A stretch of 64,000 bases of DNA, taken from IMG/VR virus record IMGVR_UViG_3300045970_000794, positions 250,001 to 314,000 of that record, one strand, 5' to 3'. How positions within the stretch are numbered: the stretch's first letter is position 1; each line of letters begins with the position of its first letter. The position numbers were made by a program, and so were the translations under genes. The notes beneath the pieces were generated by a model, which saw only the letters and a list, made by a program, of their open reading frames with translations, had not been told where the DNA came from and searched no databases. Below are positions 17,681 to 26,557 of this stretch, piece by piece. The stretch is from a virus.

Positions 17681-17711
17681 CAAATATACTTGATTAAAAG
17701 CAATAAAGCAA
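17681..17711 (-). promoter_or_regulatory. Promoter overlapping a start codon
   Basis: On the minus strand TTG (17711-17709), 20 bp, TATATTTG (17688-17681), then TAC and the ATG of the ATPase gene. The transcript would be leaderless or nearly so. Confidence 0.75.
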
Positions 17712-17795
17712 GTAAAATAATAAAAAAAACAAGAATAGCTCAGAGCGATATTATCACCCTAAGCTATGTCATTATTATAATTAAAAAGTATGCTA

Positions 17796-18011
17796 TTATT
17801 TTTTTCTTCTAATAACCACTTTTGAAAGCTGTTCTTTCAAAACTTTGTTAACTTGTTCTTCAATTACTGAAGCTTGTTTTTTTTCCATTTCAGTAATCCA
17901 TTCTTTTTTCTTTTCAGCTACTGCTTCAGCAACAATACCTTCAAGCATTTTTACCATGTCAGATTCTTTAACTCTAACAACTTTAACTGGATTTGACGTT
18001 TCTTTTGCCAT
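17796..18011 (-). CDS. Small coiled-coil protein
   Basis: 71 residues, almost entirely charged helix (AEAVAEKKKEWITEMEKK), ending RRKK. Likely a small oligomeric coiled coil; no family assigned. The gap to the next gene downstream (17678-17795) holds only that gene's promoter and an A-rich stretch. Confidence 0.72.
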   Translation of the reverse strand: MAKETSNPVKVVRVKESDMVKMLEGIVAEAVAEKKKEWITEMEKKQASVIEEQVNKVLKEQLSKVVIRRKK

Positions 18012-18107
18012 AATATGCGATTTTAATTAATTAATTTATAGTTATGCACTTAGTCATAAATAAATATAATCAATTAATTGAAAAATCACATACCATGAAA
18101 AAAAAAA

Positions 18108-18584
18108 TTATTTCTTAGCGTATCGGTCAGCGTTGAATGAAGCACAGAATGCGTCTGGTTTTACTTTGTAATCATAACCCATACCCATGATGTAACCTAC
18201 AGCTTGACTCATAGACTTATTTGAATCCCATTTTTCGTTTGAATTAATATCAACGTGGATTTCTAATTTAACATCATATAATTCAAGTAATGGATTAATT
18301 TCATAAGCAATTTCAATTGACTTATAAACTTCCTTCAATAATTTCTGATTAAGAGTTATCTTGTGAGGTTCAATGATTTCAGTATACATAAGTTTACCAC
18401 CTTTACCTTCAGATACTAAGGCAATCATCGTTACAAACTTATGACCACGGCCTTTTCGCTGTGCATCAGTTCCAACACATACTCTTACTTTATTACCTTT
18501 TTTTTGTTCGATAATAATTAATTTTTCTAAATAATCAATGATTGGTTCATTGATTGGTCCGTTTTCTGCTCTTGTCCATTTCAT
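18108..18584 (-). CDS. YkuK/DUF458-like RNase H-fold protein
   Basis: 158 residues. VCVGTDAQRKG near the start, the acidic HVDINSN centre, then VGYIMGMGYDYKVKPDAFCA and ADRYAKK match the YkuK family, predicted RNase H-related nucleases. The spaced acidic residues fit a two-metal site. A substrate role in phage DNA or RNA metabolism is inferred. Confidence 0.85.
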   Translation of the reverse strand: MKWTRAENGPINEPIIDYLEKLIIIEQKKGNKVRVCVGTDAQRKGRGHKFVTMIALVSEGKGGKLMYTEIIEPHKITLNQKLLKEVYKSIEIAYEINPLLELYDVKLEIHVDINSNEKWDSNKSMSQAVGYIMGMGYDYKVKPDAFCASFNADRYAKK

Positions 18585-18616
18585 AATACAACTTTTTTAT
18601 TTATTTATTATTAAAA

Positions 18617-18640
18617 AAAAAGCCCCTAATTGGGGCTTTA
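18617..18640. terminator. Terminator overlapping a stop codon
   Basis: Stem AAAGCCCC with TAATT loop and GGGGCTTT arm (18619-18639). It begins at the stop codon of the LRR gene and uses the same stem as the terminator at 4193. Confidence 0.85.
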
Positions 18641-20095
18641 ATTATTTTGTCCGTCCACTATATGTGTGGATGGTAGAAGTTTTTTAAGCTTCTTATAATT
18701 TGATTCACCAATATCTTTTTCACTTACCGTGATACGAAACAAGCTACCACCTCTCGTTTTATCTAGTTCCGCAATTTCATCTGGAATATTCTCAATAGGG
18801 TTACCTATTAAGTTCATAAAGTCCAAATTCTTTAATTTACCAATTTCTTTAGGTAAAGATTTAATTTTATTACCCGAAATTGATAATAATTCTAATTTTG
18901 TTAAATTACCAATTGATGGGTGTAATTCATGCATATCTAATTTCATTAATAGTAATGAATCTAAATTCTTAAATTTTGATATATCAGGTAATTTAGGTAC
19001 CACTCTATTTTGTAATTTTAACATTGGTATATCAGCATCTAAAAAATCGAATAAACTTTCAGTAAAACCAAATTGAATTAAAAAGTCTAAATATAAATTA
19101 TTATCTATCGTCTTTAATTGTCTAGCCATACTGTCTAGCTCAGCGTGAAAGAATTCTGAAACACCCTCACTCGTTGATAAAATTGGTTCATATATATTAA
19201 CATTTGAACCATTTGTTCTATCTTTTATTTGCCTAGTCTCAAAATGAATTTGATAACATTCTTTTGATTCACCAGTAAACAATTTATTATTTATTATAAT
19301 ATAAATATTCGAATTTTTACCATTAGGCTTTTTGCTATTTTTAGTGTAACTGTCGAACATTGAATTACCAGGTTTAGTTGTACACCAACCAGCAAAATTA
19401 TTCATAACACAATTCGCATCAGTAGTTAATGGAATGAAAATAGTCCATTTCCTATCACGATATGGAATAATCGCTTGACCTAAATTAACAAAATTATTCA
19501 TTTGCCTCTCTAAATTTGAAGCTTCTCTCTCCATAAATGGGTCTACAGCATCAAATAACTGTGATAAAGAACGATATTGATTAATGTTTGATGCGTTATA
19601 TTTTAAATCTTCCCATTTTAAATTCGTTTCATCTTTATGGTGATTAAGCCATTTCCGATGTTCATTCGTATTACACCACTCAATAAATTTATGTTTACGT
19701 TTATTTTTTTCAAATAAAATTAAATATTCTTTAGCTACAGTTAAATCTTCTTCCGAAAATCTAATTGCATCTGGAATTCGCTCATCTTTAATTAAACGTT
19801 TAAATGTATTCAACATCCATTGAAGATTAGTTTTATTAACAGTTGGGTCAGCAAGAATCATATTAGTGAATATTTTTGCACTAACAGATATTTTAACTGT
19901 TGGCTTTCTTTTATCCTCTAATGTAATTTTTTTAATCGCAATTATATCATTAGATAGTCCTCTAATAAATTCATAATGAATTATATTATTCTTATCATTT
20001 GCTGATTCCTCAATTGCTTTAGCTTCTTCTACTGTAAAAACATCAAATTCTTTTGCTAAATAAATTAAACGCTCTTTATTATTAACATTACTCAT
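18638..20095 (-). CDS. Leucine-rich-repeat protein with phage N-terminal domain
   Basis: 485 residues. Residues 1-340 form an unrecognised phage domain with a WCTTKPGNSMFDSY motif and a beta-rich YQIHFETRQIKDRTN segment. The last 130 residues hold about four leucine-rich repeats (KLELLSISGNKIKSLPKEIG; then NLIGNPIENIPDEI). LRR domains bind proteins, so this may be a host-interaction factor. It has its own promoter and ends at a terminator, so it is monocistronic. Confidence 0.82.
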   Translation of the reverse strand: MSNVNNKERLIYLAKEFDVFTVEEAKAIEESANDKNNIIHYEFIRGLSNDIIAIKKITLEDKRKPTVKISVSAKIFTNMILADPTVNKTNLQWMLNTFKRLIKDERIPDAIRFSEEDLTVAKEYLILFEKNKRKHKFIEWCNTNEHRKWLNHHKDETNLKWEDLKYNASNINQYRSLSQLFDAVDPFMEREASNLERQMNNFVNLGQAIIPYRDRKWTIFIPLTTDANCVMNNFAGWCTTKPGNSMFDSYTKNSKKPNGKNSNIYIIINNKLFTGESKECYQIHFETRQIKDRTNGSNVNIYEPILSTSEGVSEFFHAELDSMARQLKTIDNNLYLDFLIQFGFTESLFDFLDADIPMLKLQNRVVPKLPDISKFKNLDSLLLMKLDMHELHPSIGNLTKLELLSISGNKIKSLPKEIGKLKNLDFMNLIGNPIENIPDEIAELDKTRGGSLFRITVSEKDIGESNYKKLKKLLPSTHIVDGQNN

Positions 20096-20112
20096 AATAA
20101 AATATTTTATAC

Positions 20113-20143
20113 AAATATACTATTTTATGTTCAAAATGTCAAC
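20113..20143 (-). promoter_or_regulatory. Promoter of the LRR gene
   Basis: Minus strand TTG (20143-20141), 20 bp, TATATTTG (20120-20113), 18 bp from the ATG. The -33 box lies within the last codons of the upstream glycosyltransferase gene. Confidence 0.8.
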
Positions 20144-21197
20144 TTTTTTTATTTATTAATTCATTTATTACTTCAATAACTAAGTTTGGTGTTGTAACTA
20201 ATGTAGTTGAATAATCAACATTATTCAAATCTTGATTAGCAGTAATTCTACTGATACCAGATTTAAATTCATGCCACCATGGAGTTACATCACTAATCAT
20301 AACCACATGCGTTCCAACCGCCCACGATAGCCAAGCTAAACCAGAGCTAACACCAATATAAAATTCAGCACCCTCAATGTCTGAAATCCTATCTTTCAAT
20401 TCAATTGGACCCGTTTTATTAATTACATTATTTAATTGGGTTGGTTCCTTTGAAATTACTACCACTTTAAAACCGTTTTCGTTTAAGTAGTCAACAATTA
20501 ATTGCCAACCACCAGCATATTTCCACGATTTATCAGTTGAACTACCGAATTCCGAAATGCAGACATATTTCCCACCATAATCTTTTTTTGGTAAATCACG
20601 ATAACCAATTTTTGGTTTAACTTCCACATAATCTAAACCTAATGTTTTAGATGCGACCTTTTGTAATGTCACATTAGTTGATATTACAGGTGAATATTTA
20701 AAATTAATTTCAGTTACCGCACCAATATAGAATTGACTGTATAAGTTTTTAATTACTGTATTAGGTTCAACAAATAATATTTCTGGGTATTCGGTGTAGA
20801 ATAAATGGTTATGAAATGTTGAACATATCATATCACAATTATATTTCTTTCGATACTCTTCTACATACGGCATCCACGCTATGTTATCACCCAATGCATA
20901 AGCATCAATCTTAATATAAACTTTTTTAAATGTAGGGTCATATTCATTCGAATAAACAATCTCATTTTTAGAATTAATAACATGAATCAACCAATCAATA
21001 TGCCATTGCCTACTACCAATGATTGTATTATTTATAGCACAATCGCCACTAAAAATCAATTCATTGGTATTTTTATCGATGAATAAAACGTGAAATACTT
21101 CAGTATTATTTGGATTACCAAATATCGTGACTTTTGGATTATGGCCTTCTAATGGGTTAGTGACAACATAATCTACTTTAAAATTAACATCTAACAT
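20139..21197 (-). CDS. GT-B glycosyltransferase, BAHT/heptosyltransferase-like
   Basis: 352 residues. The middle IKIDAYALGDNIAWMPYVEE, CSTFHNHLF and YPEILFVEPNT, and the C-terminal CISEFGSSTDKSWKYAGGW and FYIGVSSGLAWLSWAVGTH, follow the layout of the autotransporter strand-loop-strand O-heptosyltransferase group related to GT9. The FYIGVSSGLAWL segment would bind the sugar nucleotide. It could glycosylate a surface protein or virion component (inference). Confidence 0.82.
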   Translation of the reverse strand: MLDVNFKVDYVVTNPLEGHNPKVTIFGNPNNTEVFHVLFIDKNTNELIFSGDCAINNTIIGSRQWHIDWLIHVINSKNEIVYSNEYDPTFKKVYIKIDAYALGDNIAWMPYVEEYRKKYNCDMICSTFHNHLFYTEYPEILFVEPNTVIKNLYSQFYIGAVTEINFKYSPVISTNVTLQKVASKTLGLDYVEVKPKIGYRDLPKKDYGGKYVCISEFGSSTDKSWKYAGGWQLIVDYLNENGFKVVVISKEPTQLNNVINKTGPIELKDRISDIEGAEFYIGVSSGLAWLSWAVGTHVVMISDVTPWWHEFKSGISRITANQDLNNVDYSTTLVTTPNLVIEVINELINKKS

Positions 21198-21207
21198 GAA
21201 ACAATAT

Positions 21208-21537
21208 TTAATGATTTATAGCGAAACTGATTATTTTTTGATGTAGTCTAACTAATTCTGGTGTATGATTAATTGATTTATTAATAACATCAATACAAAC
21301 TTTACTCGGGTTTTCATTATCCGTTAATCTATATTGCAATTCTTTAACTAACATCATATTTTTGATATTATTTTTTAACTCTAATATCACTTGATTATAC
21401 GTGGCCCACTCATCTTTAACACAAAACTCACCCAACAAAAGCTTTTCGGTAATTGTTTCCTCATACTTATGTTCCAAAAAGGTCTGAAATTCTCCATACC
21501 GTTCTCTTAGGGCTGATTTTATTCGAGTTGAGTCCAT
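21208..21537 (-). CDS. Hypothetical protein in coupled trio
   Basis: 109 residues, helical and charged, with no motif I recognise. It starts at a TAATG overlap with the preceding stop, so it is translationally coupled to the 85-residue gene. It ends 11 bp before the glycosyltransferase gene. Confidence 0.75.
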   Translation of the reverse strand: MDSTRIKSALRERYGEFQTFLEHKYEETITEKLLLGEFCVKDEWATYNQVILELKNNIKNMMLVKELQYRLTDNENPSKVCIDVINKSINHTPELVRLHQKIISFAINH

Positions 21538-21794
21538 TATGTTTTGATGTGAATATTCATTAACGTTTGATAAATCTCATTCTCATCTAGCTCTAGCTCA
21601 TTAGATAATATTTTCGATAATTCTTTAAATAGTTTAAGTACCCCTAGATATATCTTATCTTTAAGTTTATCATCCACTTCAGTTTTTTTAACCTTACCCC
21701 TAATTGAGTAATAATTTATCATACTACGGGCTATTAGCTTGGTCTCAACAGGATAATTTTTTTCACAGTATTTTATGATAAAGTCATTGCTCAT
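21537..21794 (-). CDS. Hypothetical protein in coupled trio
   Basis: 85 residues, helical, Lys- and Glu-rich. Both ends share one base with neighbours (TAATG joints), so three small proteins are made from one message, often a sign of partners. No family recognised. Confidence 0.75.
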   Translation of the reverse strand: MSNDFIIKYCEKNYPVETKLIARSMINYYSIRGKVKKTEVDDKLKDKIYLGVLKLFKELSKILSNELELDENEIYQTLMNIHIKT

Positions 21795-22114
21795 TACATT
21801 GGAATATTAGCTGATAACTGGAAATTTCCGTCCTTAAACTTACCATTAATCCAATCATTTATTACTTGTGCTATGAATTTAATATCAACATTAGTGAATT
21901 TAGATTTAATGTAATCAATTAAATTATCTTTTAAAATCACTTCCCCATCAACCTTACTTACAATACTTGGTTCAGTACTATATTCGTCTAAGGTTTCATC
22001 CCGTTTTACGCCGATTTTAGGTTCGTATGATGTATTCAAAAACCTAACCATTTTCTCAATGACAGTTTGTTGATTTTCATTAACCAATTCCTTATAAATT
22101 TTTATGATATTCAT
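21794..22114 (-). CDS. Hypothetical protein opening the coupled trio
   Basis: 106 residues, helical. The C-terminal part (DYIKSKFTNVDIKFIAQVIN) loosely resembles a repeated motif in the genes at 22178-23325. A TTATAAATAT box (ATATTTATAA on the coding strand) lies 17-26 bp upstream, a candidate late promoter. Confidence 0.75.
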   Translation of the reverse strand: MNIIKIYKELVNENQQTVIEKMVRFLNTSYEPKIGVKRDETLDEYSTEPSIVSKVDGEVILKDNLIDYIKSKFTNVDIKFIAQVINDWINGKFKDGNFQLSANIPM

Positions 22115-22177
22115 ATTAATAATTACTTTATTATAAATATCAGATAATATAGGACAAATTCAATTTATACTTTAAAC

Positions 22178-22567
22178 TTACCTATTAAACACCTTTTCAA
22201 CTGAATTATAAAACAAATCAATTGAAATTTTAGCCACTTCTTCGAATTCAACATATGATTTATCGTAAAAGAAATGACTTATTAAATAATAAGCTTCATC
22301 AATATTGAATCCAAATATATCAATTATCTTTTCAATTAATTCAGCTTGAATATTAATAGTATCCTTAGATGCCCACACTGATTTATTATTAACACTTGCC
22401 AATGTATTAATTTCTAATCGTAGTTTATCGCACCAATGAGTGAAAGTCCTAAATTTACCTTTTTTTCTAAATATTTTAATTGCTTCTTCACAAATAAATA
22501 AATCAATACGGTTCCGCATTCTATTATTCATTTGATTAAACATTAATTCTATTTTATTATTTTCCAT
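22178..22567 (-). CDS. Hypothetical protein, paralogue group at 22178-23325
   Basis: 129 residues, basic and helical. The C-terminal segment KIIDIFGFNIDEAYYLISHF matches the pattern seen in the two plus-strand neighbours (IFGL, then x-A-Y, then a hydrophobic helix). It is transcribed divergently from them. Confidence 0.75.
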   Translation of the reverse strand: MENNKIELMFNQMNNRMRNRIDLFICEEAIKIFRKKGKFRTFTHWCDKLRLEINTLASVNNKSVWASKDTINIQAELIEKIIDIFGFNIDEAYYLISHFFYDKSYVEFEEVAKISIDLFYNSVEKVFNR

Positions 22568-22576
22568 AATTATTCA

Positions 22577-22584
22577 CAAAGATA
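22577..22584 (-). promoter_or_regulatory. -7 box of promoter for the gene starting at 22567
   Basis: TATCTTTG on the minus strand, ten bases before the ATG. No TTG at the usual distance, so the -33 element is weak. Confidence 0.6.
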
Positions 22585-22627
22585 TTGATTTTTTAATTAA
22601 AAATCACTATATTTCAATAAAAAGTTT

Positions 22628-23041
22628 ATGGAAATCGATTTATATTTAAAAAATAAAGTTCAGTCATTCACCACAAAACACTATTATGTTGATGATGATA
22701 ATTATTTAAGAACATCTTCTGATGAATCTTGTTCACCAAGTAACCTTTATGATGATGTTATAAATATCTTTGGTTTGGATAATGATTTTGCGTATTTAGT
22801 AGTGGTTGAGTGGTTATTTATTAATGAAATGGCTAACATTAAACTTGAATGGTGTGGTAGATTCACATCACCTGGTGTCAGCACCATAGAACGTGATAAT
22901 AGTATATGTTTCTCTGGTACTAGCAACGTTGCAATTGGAATGTATGCTAGCTATGGTAATACTGGTGGTTATAGTCATGCTGAGGGTAATAGCTCAACTG
23001 CTGTTTATCATTATGACGATTGCTTTGTAGTTAAAGGATAA
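22628..23041 (+). CDS. Hypothetical protein, paralogue group
   Basis: 137 residues. The middle DVINIFGLDNDFAYLVVVEW carries the shared motif. A Gly/Ser/Thr-rich C-terminal half (VAIGMYASYGNTGGYSHAEG) looks beta-structured. It is 5 bp upstream of a shorter relative. Confidence 0.75.
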   Translation: MEIDLYLKNKVQSFTTKHYYVDDDNYLRTSSDESCSPSNLYDDVINIFGLDNDFAYLVVVEWLFINEMANIKLEWCGRFTSPGVSTIERDNSICFSGTSNVAIGMYASYGNTGGYSHAEGNSSTAVYHYDDCFVVKG

Positions 23042-23046
23042 TTAAT

Positions 23047-23325
23047 ATGGCTCATGAAGACATTGAGGAAAGAGTTTATAAATATTTGTATCGTCATTTT
23101 CCAATTAAACGATTGAAAGATGATAGTACCAAACGTTTTAGACGTGGAATAGTAATTTACGATTCTTTTACAACTAAAAAAATGTTTTTTAATCCTAAAG
23201 AGAATGCCCATAAACTATATTCAGCAATTTATGATGATTTAGTATTGGTATTTGGATTAAATTCCGAAGATTTAACACCAATATTATTCAAATATCTATA
23301 TTTAAACAAATATTATAAATCTTAA
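23047..23325 (+). CDS. Hypothetical protein, paralogue group
   Basis: 92 residues, basic N-terminus (RHFPIKRLKDDSTKRFRRG), ending with DDLVLVFGLNSEDLTPILFK, the shared C-terminal motif. It overlaps the end of the convergent ADP-ribosylglycohydrolase gene by four bases. Confidence 0.75.
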   Translation: MAHEDIEERVYKYLYRHFPIKRLKDDSTKRFRRGIVIYDSFTTKKMFFNPKENAHKLYSAIYDDLVLVFGLNSEDLTPILFKYLYLNKYYKS

Positions 23326-24269
23326 CCTTTATAATTTACAATAATTTTATCCAATAATGTTTTATTAGCTAAAACATCAATCCATTCAGCTGGAATATTA
23401 TCAACACCGTATAATATGGCCGCTAAGCCACCAGTTACTGCTGCGGTAGTATCAGTATCATCACCTAGGTTTACTGCCTTTAAAACAGCCTCAGAATAGC
23501 TATTACTGTTAATTATACACCAGATACTTGATTCCAATGTTGATATAACAAAACCACTACCCGATATATCATCTTCAACCACATCTTCTAATGTACCTAA
23601 TATCCTATCAAATGGTGACATATCCTTAATAATAGTTGGGTATTGGGTGATGAAATTTCGTATTTTATCTTCAGTTATAATTAATGCGACTAACTTTGCC
23701 ATTCCATAATTAATTTTATCCTTACAATTAATTAATGCGATTGCATATTCAACCAAAAAGAAACAAGCAAACTTACAATTAATATGAGCATGCGTTAAGC
23801 TTGAAACCTCACTAACAATTCGATATCGCTCATCTATTGTCATGTTTTTCACTAATGGAACTAATGCTAATGTCCTCATTAATGAACCATTACCTTGACT
23901 TCCTTGATGTACCCCACCGCATTCAGTCAATGGGTATCGCCTAGATTTAATATTATCAATACCATTGATTGTAGCAATCCCAGCATCGAAAACTTTATTA
24001 TGAGCCGTAAATTCAGCTCCATAATACCAATTAACAAAATTATTTGCGATTTTATCTAGATTATAGCCATCACTAATACCATCGGAAATTGCCAATAGGA
24101 GTGATGTATCGTCAGACCATGTACCAGCTACTTGATTATGACTGCCGTTACCGAACATAGTTGTTACTGGTTTATCTTTTAATCTACTTCGTTTAATAAA
24201 TTCAACTGGTACACCTAATGCATCACCAACTGCGGTGCCATAAACTATGGCATTCATCAATTTATTCAT
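23322..24269 (-). CDS. ADP-ribosylglycohydrolase (DraG family)
   Basis: 315 residues. The metal-binding signatures are complete: GDALGVPVEF, WSDDTSLLLA near residue 52, THAH in the middle and LGDDTDTTAAVTGGLAAI near the C-terminus, which supply the acidic ligands of the two Mg ions. The family removes ADP-ribose from protein or nucleotide substrates. In a phage it could reverse host ADP-ribosylation-based defence or regulate modified host enzymes (inference). It is followed upstream on the same strand by a lipoprotein gene. Confidence 0.94.
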   Translation of the reverse strand: MNKLMNAIVYGTAVGDALGVPVEFIKRSRLKDKPVTTMFGNGSHNQVAGTWSDDTSLLLAISDGISDGYNLDKIANNFVNWYYGAEFTAHNKVFDAGIATINGIDNIKSRRYPLTECGGVHQGSQGNGSLMRTLALVPLVKNMTIDERYRIVSEVSSLTHAHINCKFACFFLVEYAIALINCKDKINYGMAKLVALIITEDKIRNFITQYPTIIKDMSPFDRILGTLEDVVEDDISGSGFVISTLESSIWCIINSNSYSEAVLKAVNLGDDTDTTAAVTGGLAAILYGVDNIPAEWIDVLANKTLLDKIIVNYKG

Positions 24270-24280
24270 TTATATAAGAT

Positions 24281-24856
24281 TTAATTTATTTTCTGAAATA
24301 TTAGTTCATTAAAATATTTGCAATTATAACCATTAATATTTTCATATGCTTCCTGTACATAGAATTTAACAATGTTATTATTATAATCATCCAAATATGC
24401 TCTAATTACCCTAGAAGAACCACCAAGATTCATTTGATTTGGGTTCGTAATTGATGGGTCCTCAACGATAGTCCAATTATTTTGAGTTACATAAAACCCA
24501 TATAATTCAGTTGAATCACCATTTAAAATAAATTTACCATAACCTGGTACTTGATTAGGTTTAGTAAATTCCCAAGTAGTAATGTTTTTCTCAATAACTT
24601 CGAAATCAATCATAGCACCAGAATACCTTAAACTACTAGTTAGTTTAGTTGGGTTGAAATGCGAATATTTAATTTTTTGGCCAGTAGTCGAGTTTTCAAT
24701 ATACATGTACGCATCCAATAATAACCATTTACCATAAATGGATACGCTGGGTGTTTGTGTTGTATCTTGTGTTGTTGGAACTAGAGTTTCCTCTTTTTGA
24801 CAACTAACGAATACTGTCGTTAGTAATACTAAAAAAACTAATAAATACTTTTTCAT
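24281..24856 (-). CDS. Phage-encoded lipoprotein
   Basis: 191 residues with a type II signal peptide (MKKYLLVFLVLLTTVFVSC, lipidated Cys 19) followed by QKEE, an acidic stretch typical of Bacteroidetes surface-lipoprotein export. The rest is beta-rich, lipocalin-like in feel (YGKWLLLDAYMYIE). Expected to be displayed on the outer membrane, perhaps for superinfection exclusion (inference). A TATCTTTG box lies 25-32 bp upstream of the ATG. Confidence 0.85.
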   Translation of the reverse strand: MKKYLLVFLVLLTTVFVSCQKEETLVPTTQDTTQTPSVSIYGKWLLLDAYMYIENSTTGQKIKYSHFNPTKLTSSLRYSGAMIDFEVIEKNITTWEFTKPNQVPGYGKFILNGDSTELYGFYVTQNNWTIVEDPSITNPNQMNLGGSSRVIRAYLDDYNNNIVKFYVQEAYENINGYNCKYFNELIFQKIN

Positions 24857-24929
24857 GATTATAGCGTTTTAATTTGACTACAAAGATAAAAAAAATATTT
24901 GGAATAAAAAAATTTTTTAAGCTATTTTT

Positions 24930-25658
24930 TTATTTTTTTGATTCTTGGTATTGCTGAAGTATTGTTCTTCTAAGGTTAAGGTCATTTAAAATATCTAACA
25001 CACTCACACCATGCTTTAACGCATAATCTCTTAATGCTAATTTTTCTTCCATAGGACTTAATGTTAGTCTATTCTTCTTAGCATCATTCATTTTAGCTAA
25101 TTCAGAATCTTTCCTTTCTTTTTTTCTAGCTAATAAATAATCTTTCTGTTGTATTTCTTTAGAATCGGTTGTATACACATCCTCACCTTCAATATTATTA
25201 CTCAAAAATTCTAAGATATCATTCCCGAAGAAAGCTAATACTTTAATCACAGCATCTTCCATTGGTGATTTACCAACTGGTTTACATGTTTTTTCTGGCT
25301 GGTCTGGGTGTTGAATATTAGTACATGATTTAACGAAGAAAGTCCTTTTTTGACCATAACCACTATCATTATAAGTACCAGCCTCACGTTTATCTAAAAT
25401 TGAAGTCATTTTACCCATAAAGTTTCCATTAGGATATAAATCAATTTGATAAAGGCCGTCACCATGATATAAATCACCATAATTTGGGTTTGATGCAACT
25501 AATTTCATTGCATTAAAAATTCGTTCTTTGGCTTTTGTGATAACAGCATCACTTGATTTAGCGGTTATTTTACCGCCGCTAGGATTGGATGGTGTATGTG
25601 TGGATAGTCTACCCTCAGTTAATTTCCTTCTTAATATTTTCTGAATCAAATCATACAT
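24930..25658 (-). CDS. Hypothetical protein with short basic leader
   Basis: 242 residues. It begins MYDLIQKILRRKLTEGRL, a short helical leader similar to those on virion-module proteins of related phages. The middle has two Cys-containing segments (SCTNIQHPDQPEKTC) and the C-terminus is helical. A GATATTTATATG late-type box lies upstream. Function unknown. Confidence 0.78.
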   Translation of the reverse strand: MYDLIQKILRRKLTEGRLSTHTPSNPSGGKITAKSSDAVITKAKERIFNAMKLVASNPNYGDLYHGDGLYQIDLYPNGNFMGKMTSILDKREAGTYNDSGYGQKRTFFVKSCTNIQHPDQPEKTCKPVGKSPMEDAVIKVLAFFGNDILEFLSNNIEGEDVYTTDSKEIQQKDYLLARKKERKDSELAKMNDAKKNRLTLSPMEEKLALRDYALKHGVSVLDILNDLNLRRTILQQYQESKK

Positions 25659-25689
25659 AGTTGATTATTTTCATATAAATATCTAGAAA

Positions 25690-25974
25690 TTAAAACAAAT
25701 CAACCTCTTCCTCATCTTTAATAAGAGTATGGCAACCAAGATATGGTGCTATTTTTTCGAGTGTTTCATCCTTACAATATAATAATGAATAATTATAGTG
25801 TATTAATATTTCACCCTCCATTATTTCATGTAATACTGTAGAAATTTCACTATGATTGAAGAATACCATTTCAATAACATTCCAATCTAGTCTATATAGA
25901 CAATAGTCATAATCGTCTAACCATTTAAAAGGGGTTGTTTCCCCATACTTTTGTTTTTTTCTTATTATTTTCAT
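25690..25974 (-). CDS. Hypothetical protein
   Basis: 94 residues, mixed fold, with several Trp and Tyr residues at the start (WLDDYDYCLYRLDW). It lies 8 bp downstream of the SprT-like gene and is probably cotranscribed with it. Not recognised. Confidence 0.75.
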   Translation of the reverse strand: MKIIRKKQKYGETTPFKWLDDYDYCLYRLDWNVIEMVFFNHSEISTVLHEIMEGEILIHYNYSLLYCKDETLEKIAPYLGCHTLIKDEEEVDLF

Positions 25975-25982
25975 ATCCTAAT

Positions 25983-26501
25983 TTAACATTCGTTTACCCT
26001 ATCAATAGATTTTAATTTCATTTTAAGACGGTATACATACTTTTCATCCCAATCCACATTGTTTTTATCGCAGCAATCAGTACATGCTATACCATGTACC
26101 TTATTATACCTATATAATTTACCATTACATACTGGACATTCATACTCATAATTGTAACTAGGTACATTAATATCATTAGCATCAACGGTTGTTTTACCAT
26201 TACCACCTATTTTAATAAAGATTTTACGCCAATTATCACAATGTAATGCGCTTTTATATCTTATATATGCTAATGCATGAGCAATTTCATGAATTATAGT
26301 ATCAATAATCACATCCATATTATCATTTACATTACATAAAGAAACAGAATATGATAATGTAATCGTTTTATTAACAAAATCACAAGTACCGAAAGAAATT
26401 TTTGATGAATTAAACCCAAATTTCCAACCACGAGCTAATAATCCATGTTCATACATTAATTCCATAGCGTTTTTAGCGACATCTAATAATTTTTCTTTCA
26501 T
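25983..26501 (-). CDS. SprT-like metallopeptidase
   Basis: 172 residues from the ATG at 26501. The zinc motif is in TIIHEIAHALAY (HExxH) with a further His in LHCDNW. The C-terminus is a zinc ribbon (YECPVCNGKLYRYNKVHG, then CTDCC). SprT/Spartan proteins cut proteins crosslinked to DNA; a role at phage replication forks is possible. The start was chosen because the -7 box overlaps the longer frame. Confidence 0.9.
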   Translation of the reverse strand: MKEKLLDVAKNAMELMYEHGLLARGWKFGFNSSKISFGTCDFVNKTITLSYSVSLCNVNDNMDVIIDTIIHEIAHALAYIRYKSALHCDNWRKIFIKIGGNGKTTVDANDINVPSYNYEYECPVCNGKLYRYNKVHGIACTDCCDKNNVDWDEKYVYRLKMKLKSIDRVNEC

Positions 26502-26507
26502 ACTTTG

Positions 26508-26538
26508 CAAAGATACAACAATTTACTTCAATTTTCAA
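26508..26538 (-). promoter_or_regulatory. Promoter of the SprT-like gene, near-leaderless
   Basis: Minus strand TTG (26538-26536), 20 bp, TATCTTTG (26515-26508), then six bases to the ATG. Confidence 0.82.
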
Positions 26539-26557
26539 GATAAATAGTGAAAAATAT

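Noticed and set aside
17684-17795. Small gene between 17677 and 17796
   Set aside because: Only a promoter and A-rich sequence; no frame with start and stop of sensible composition.
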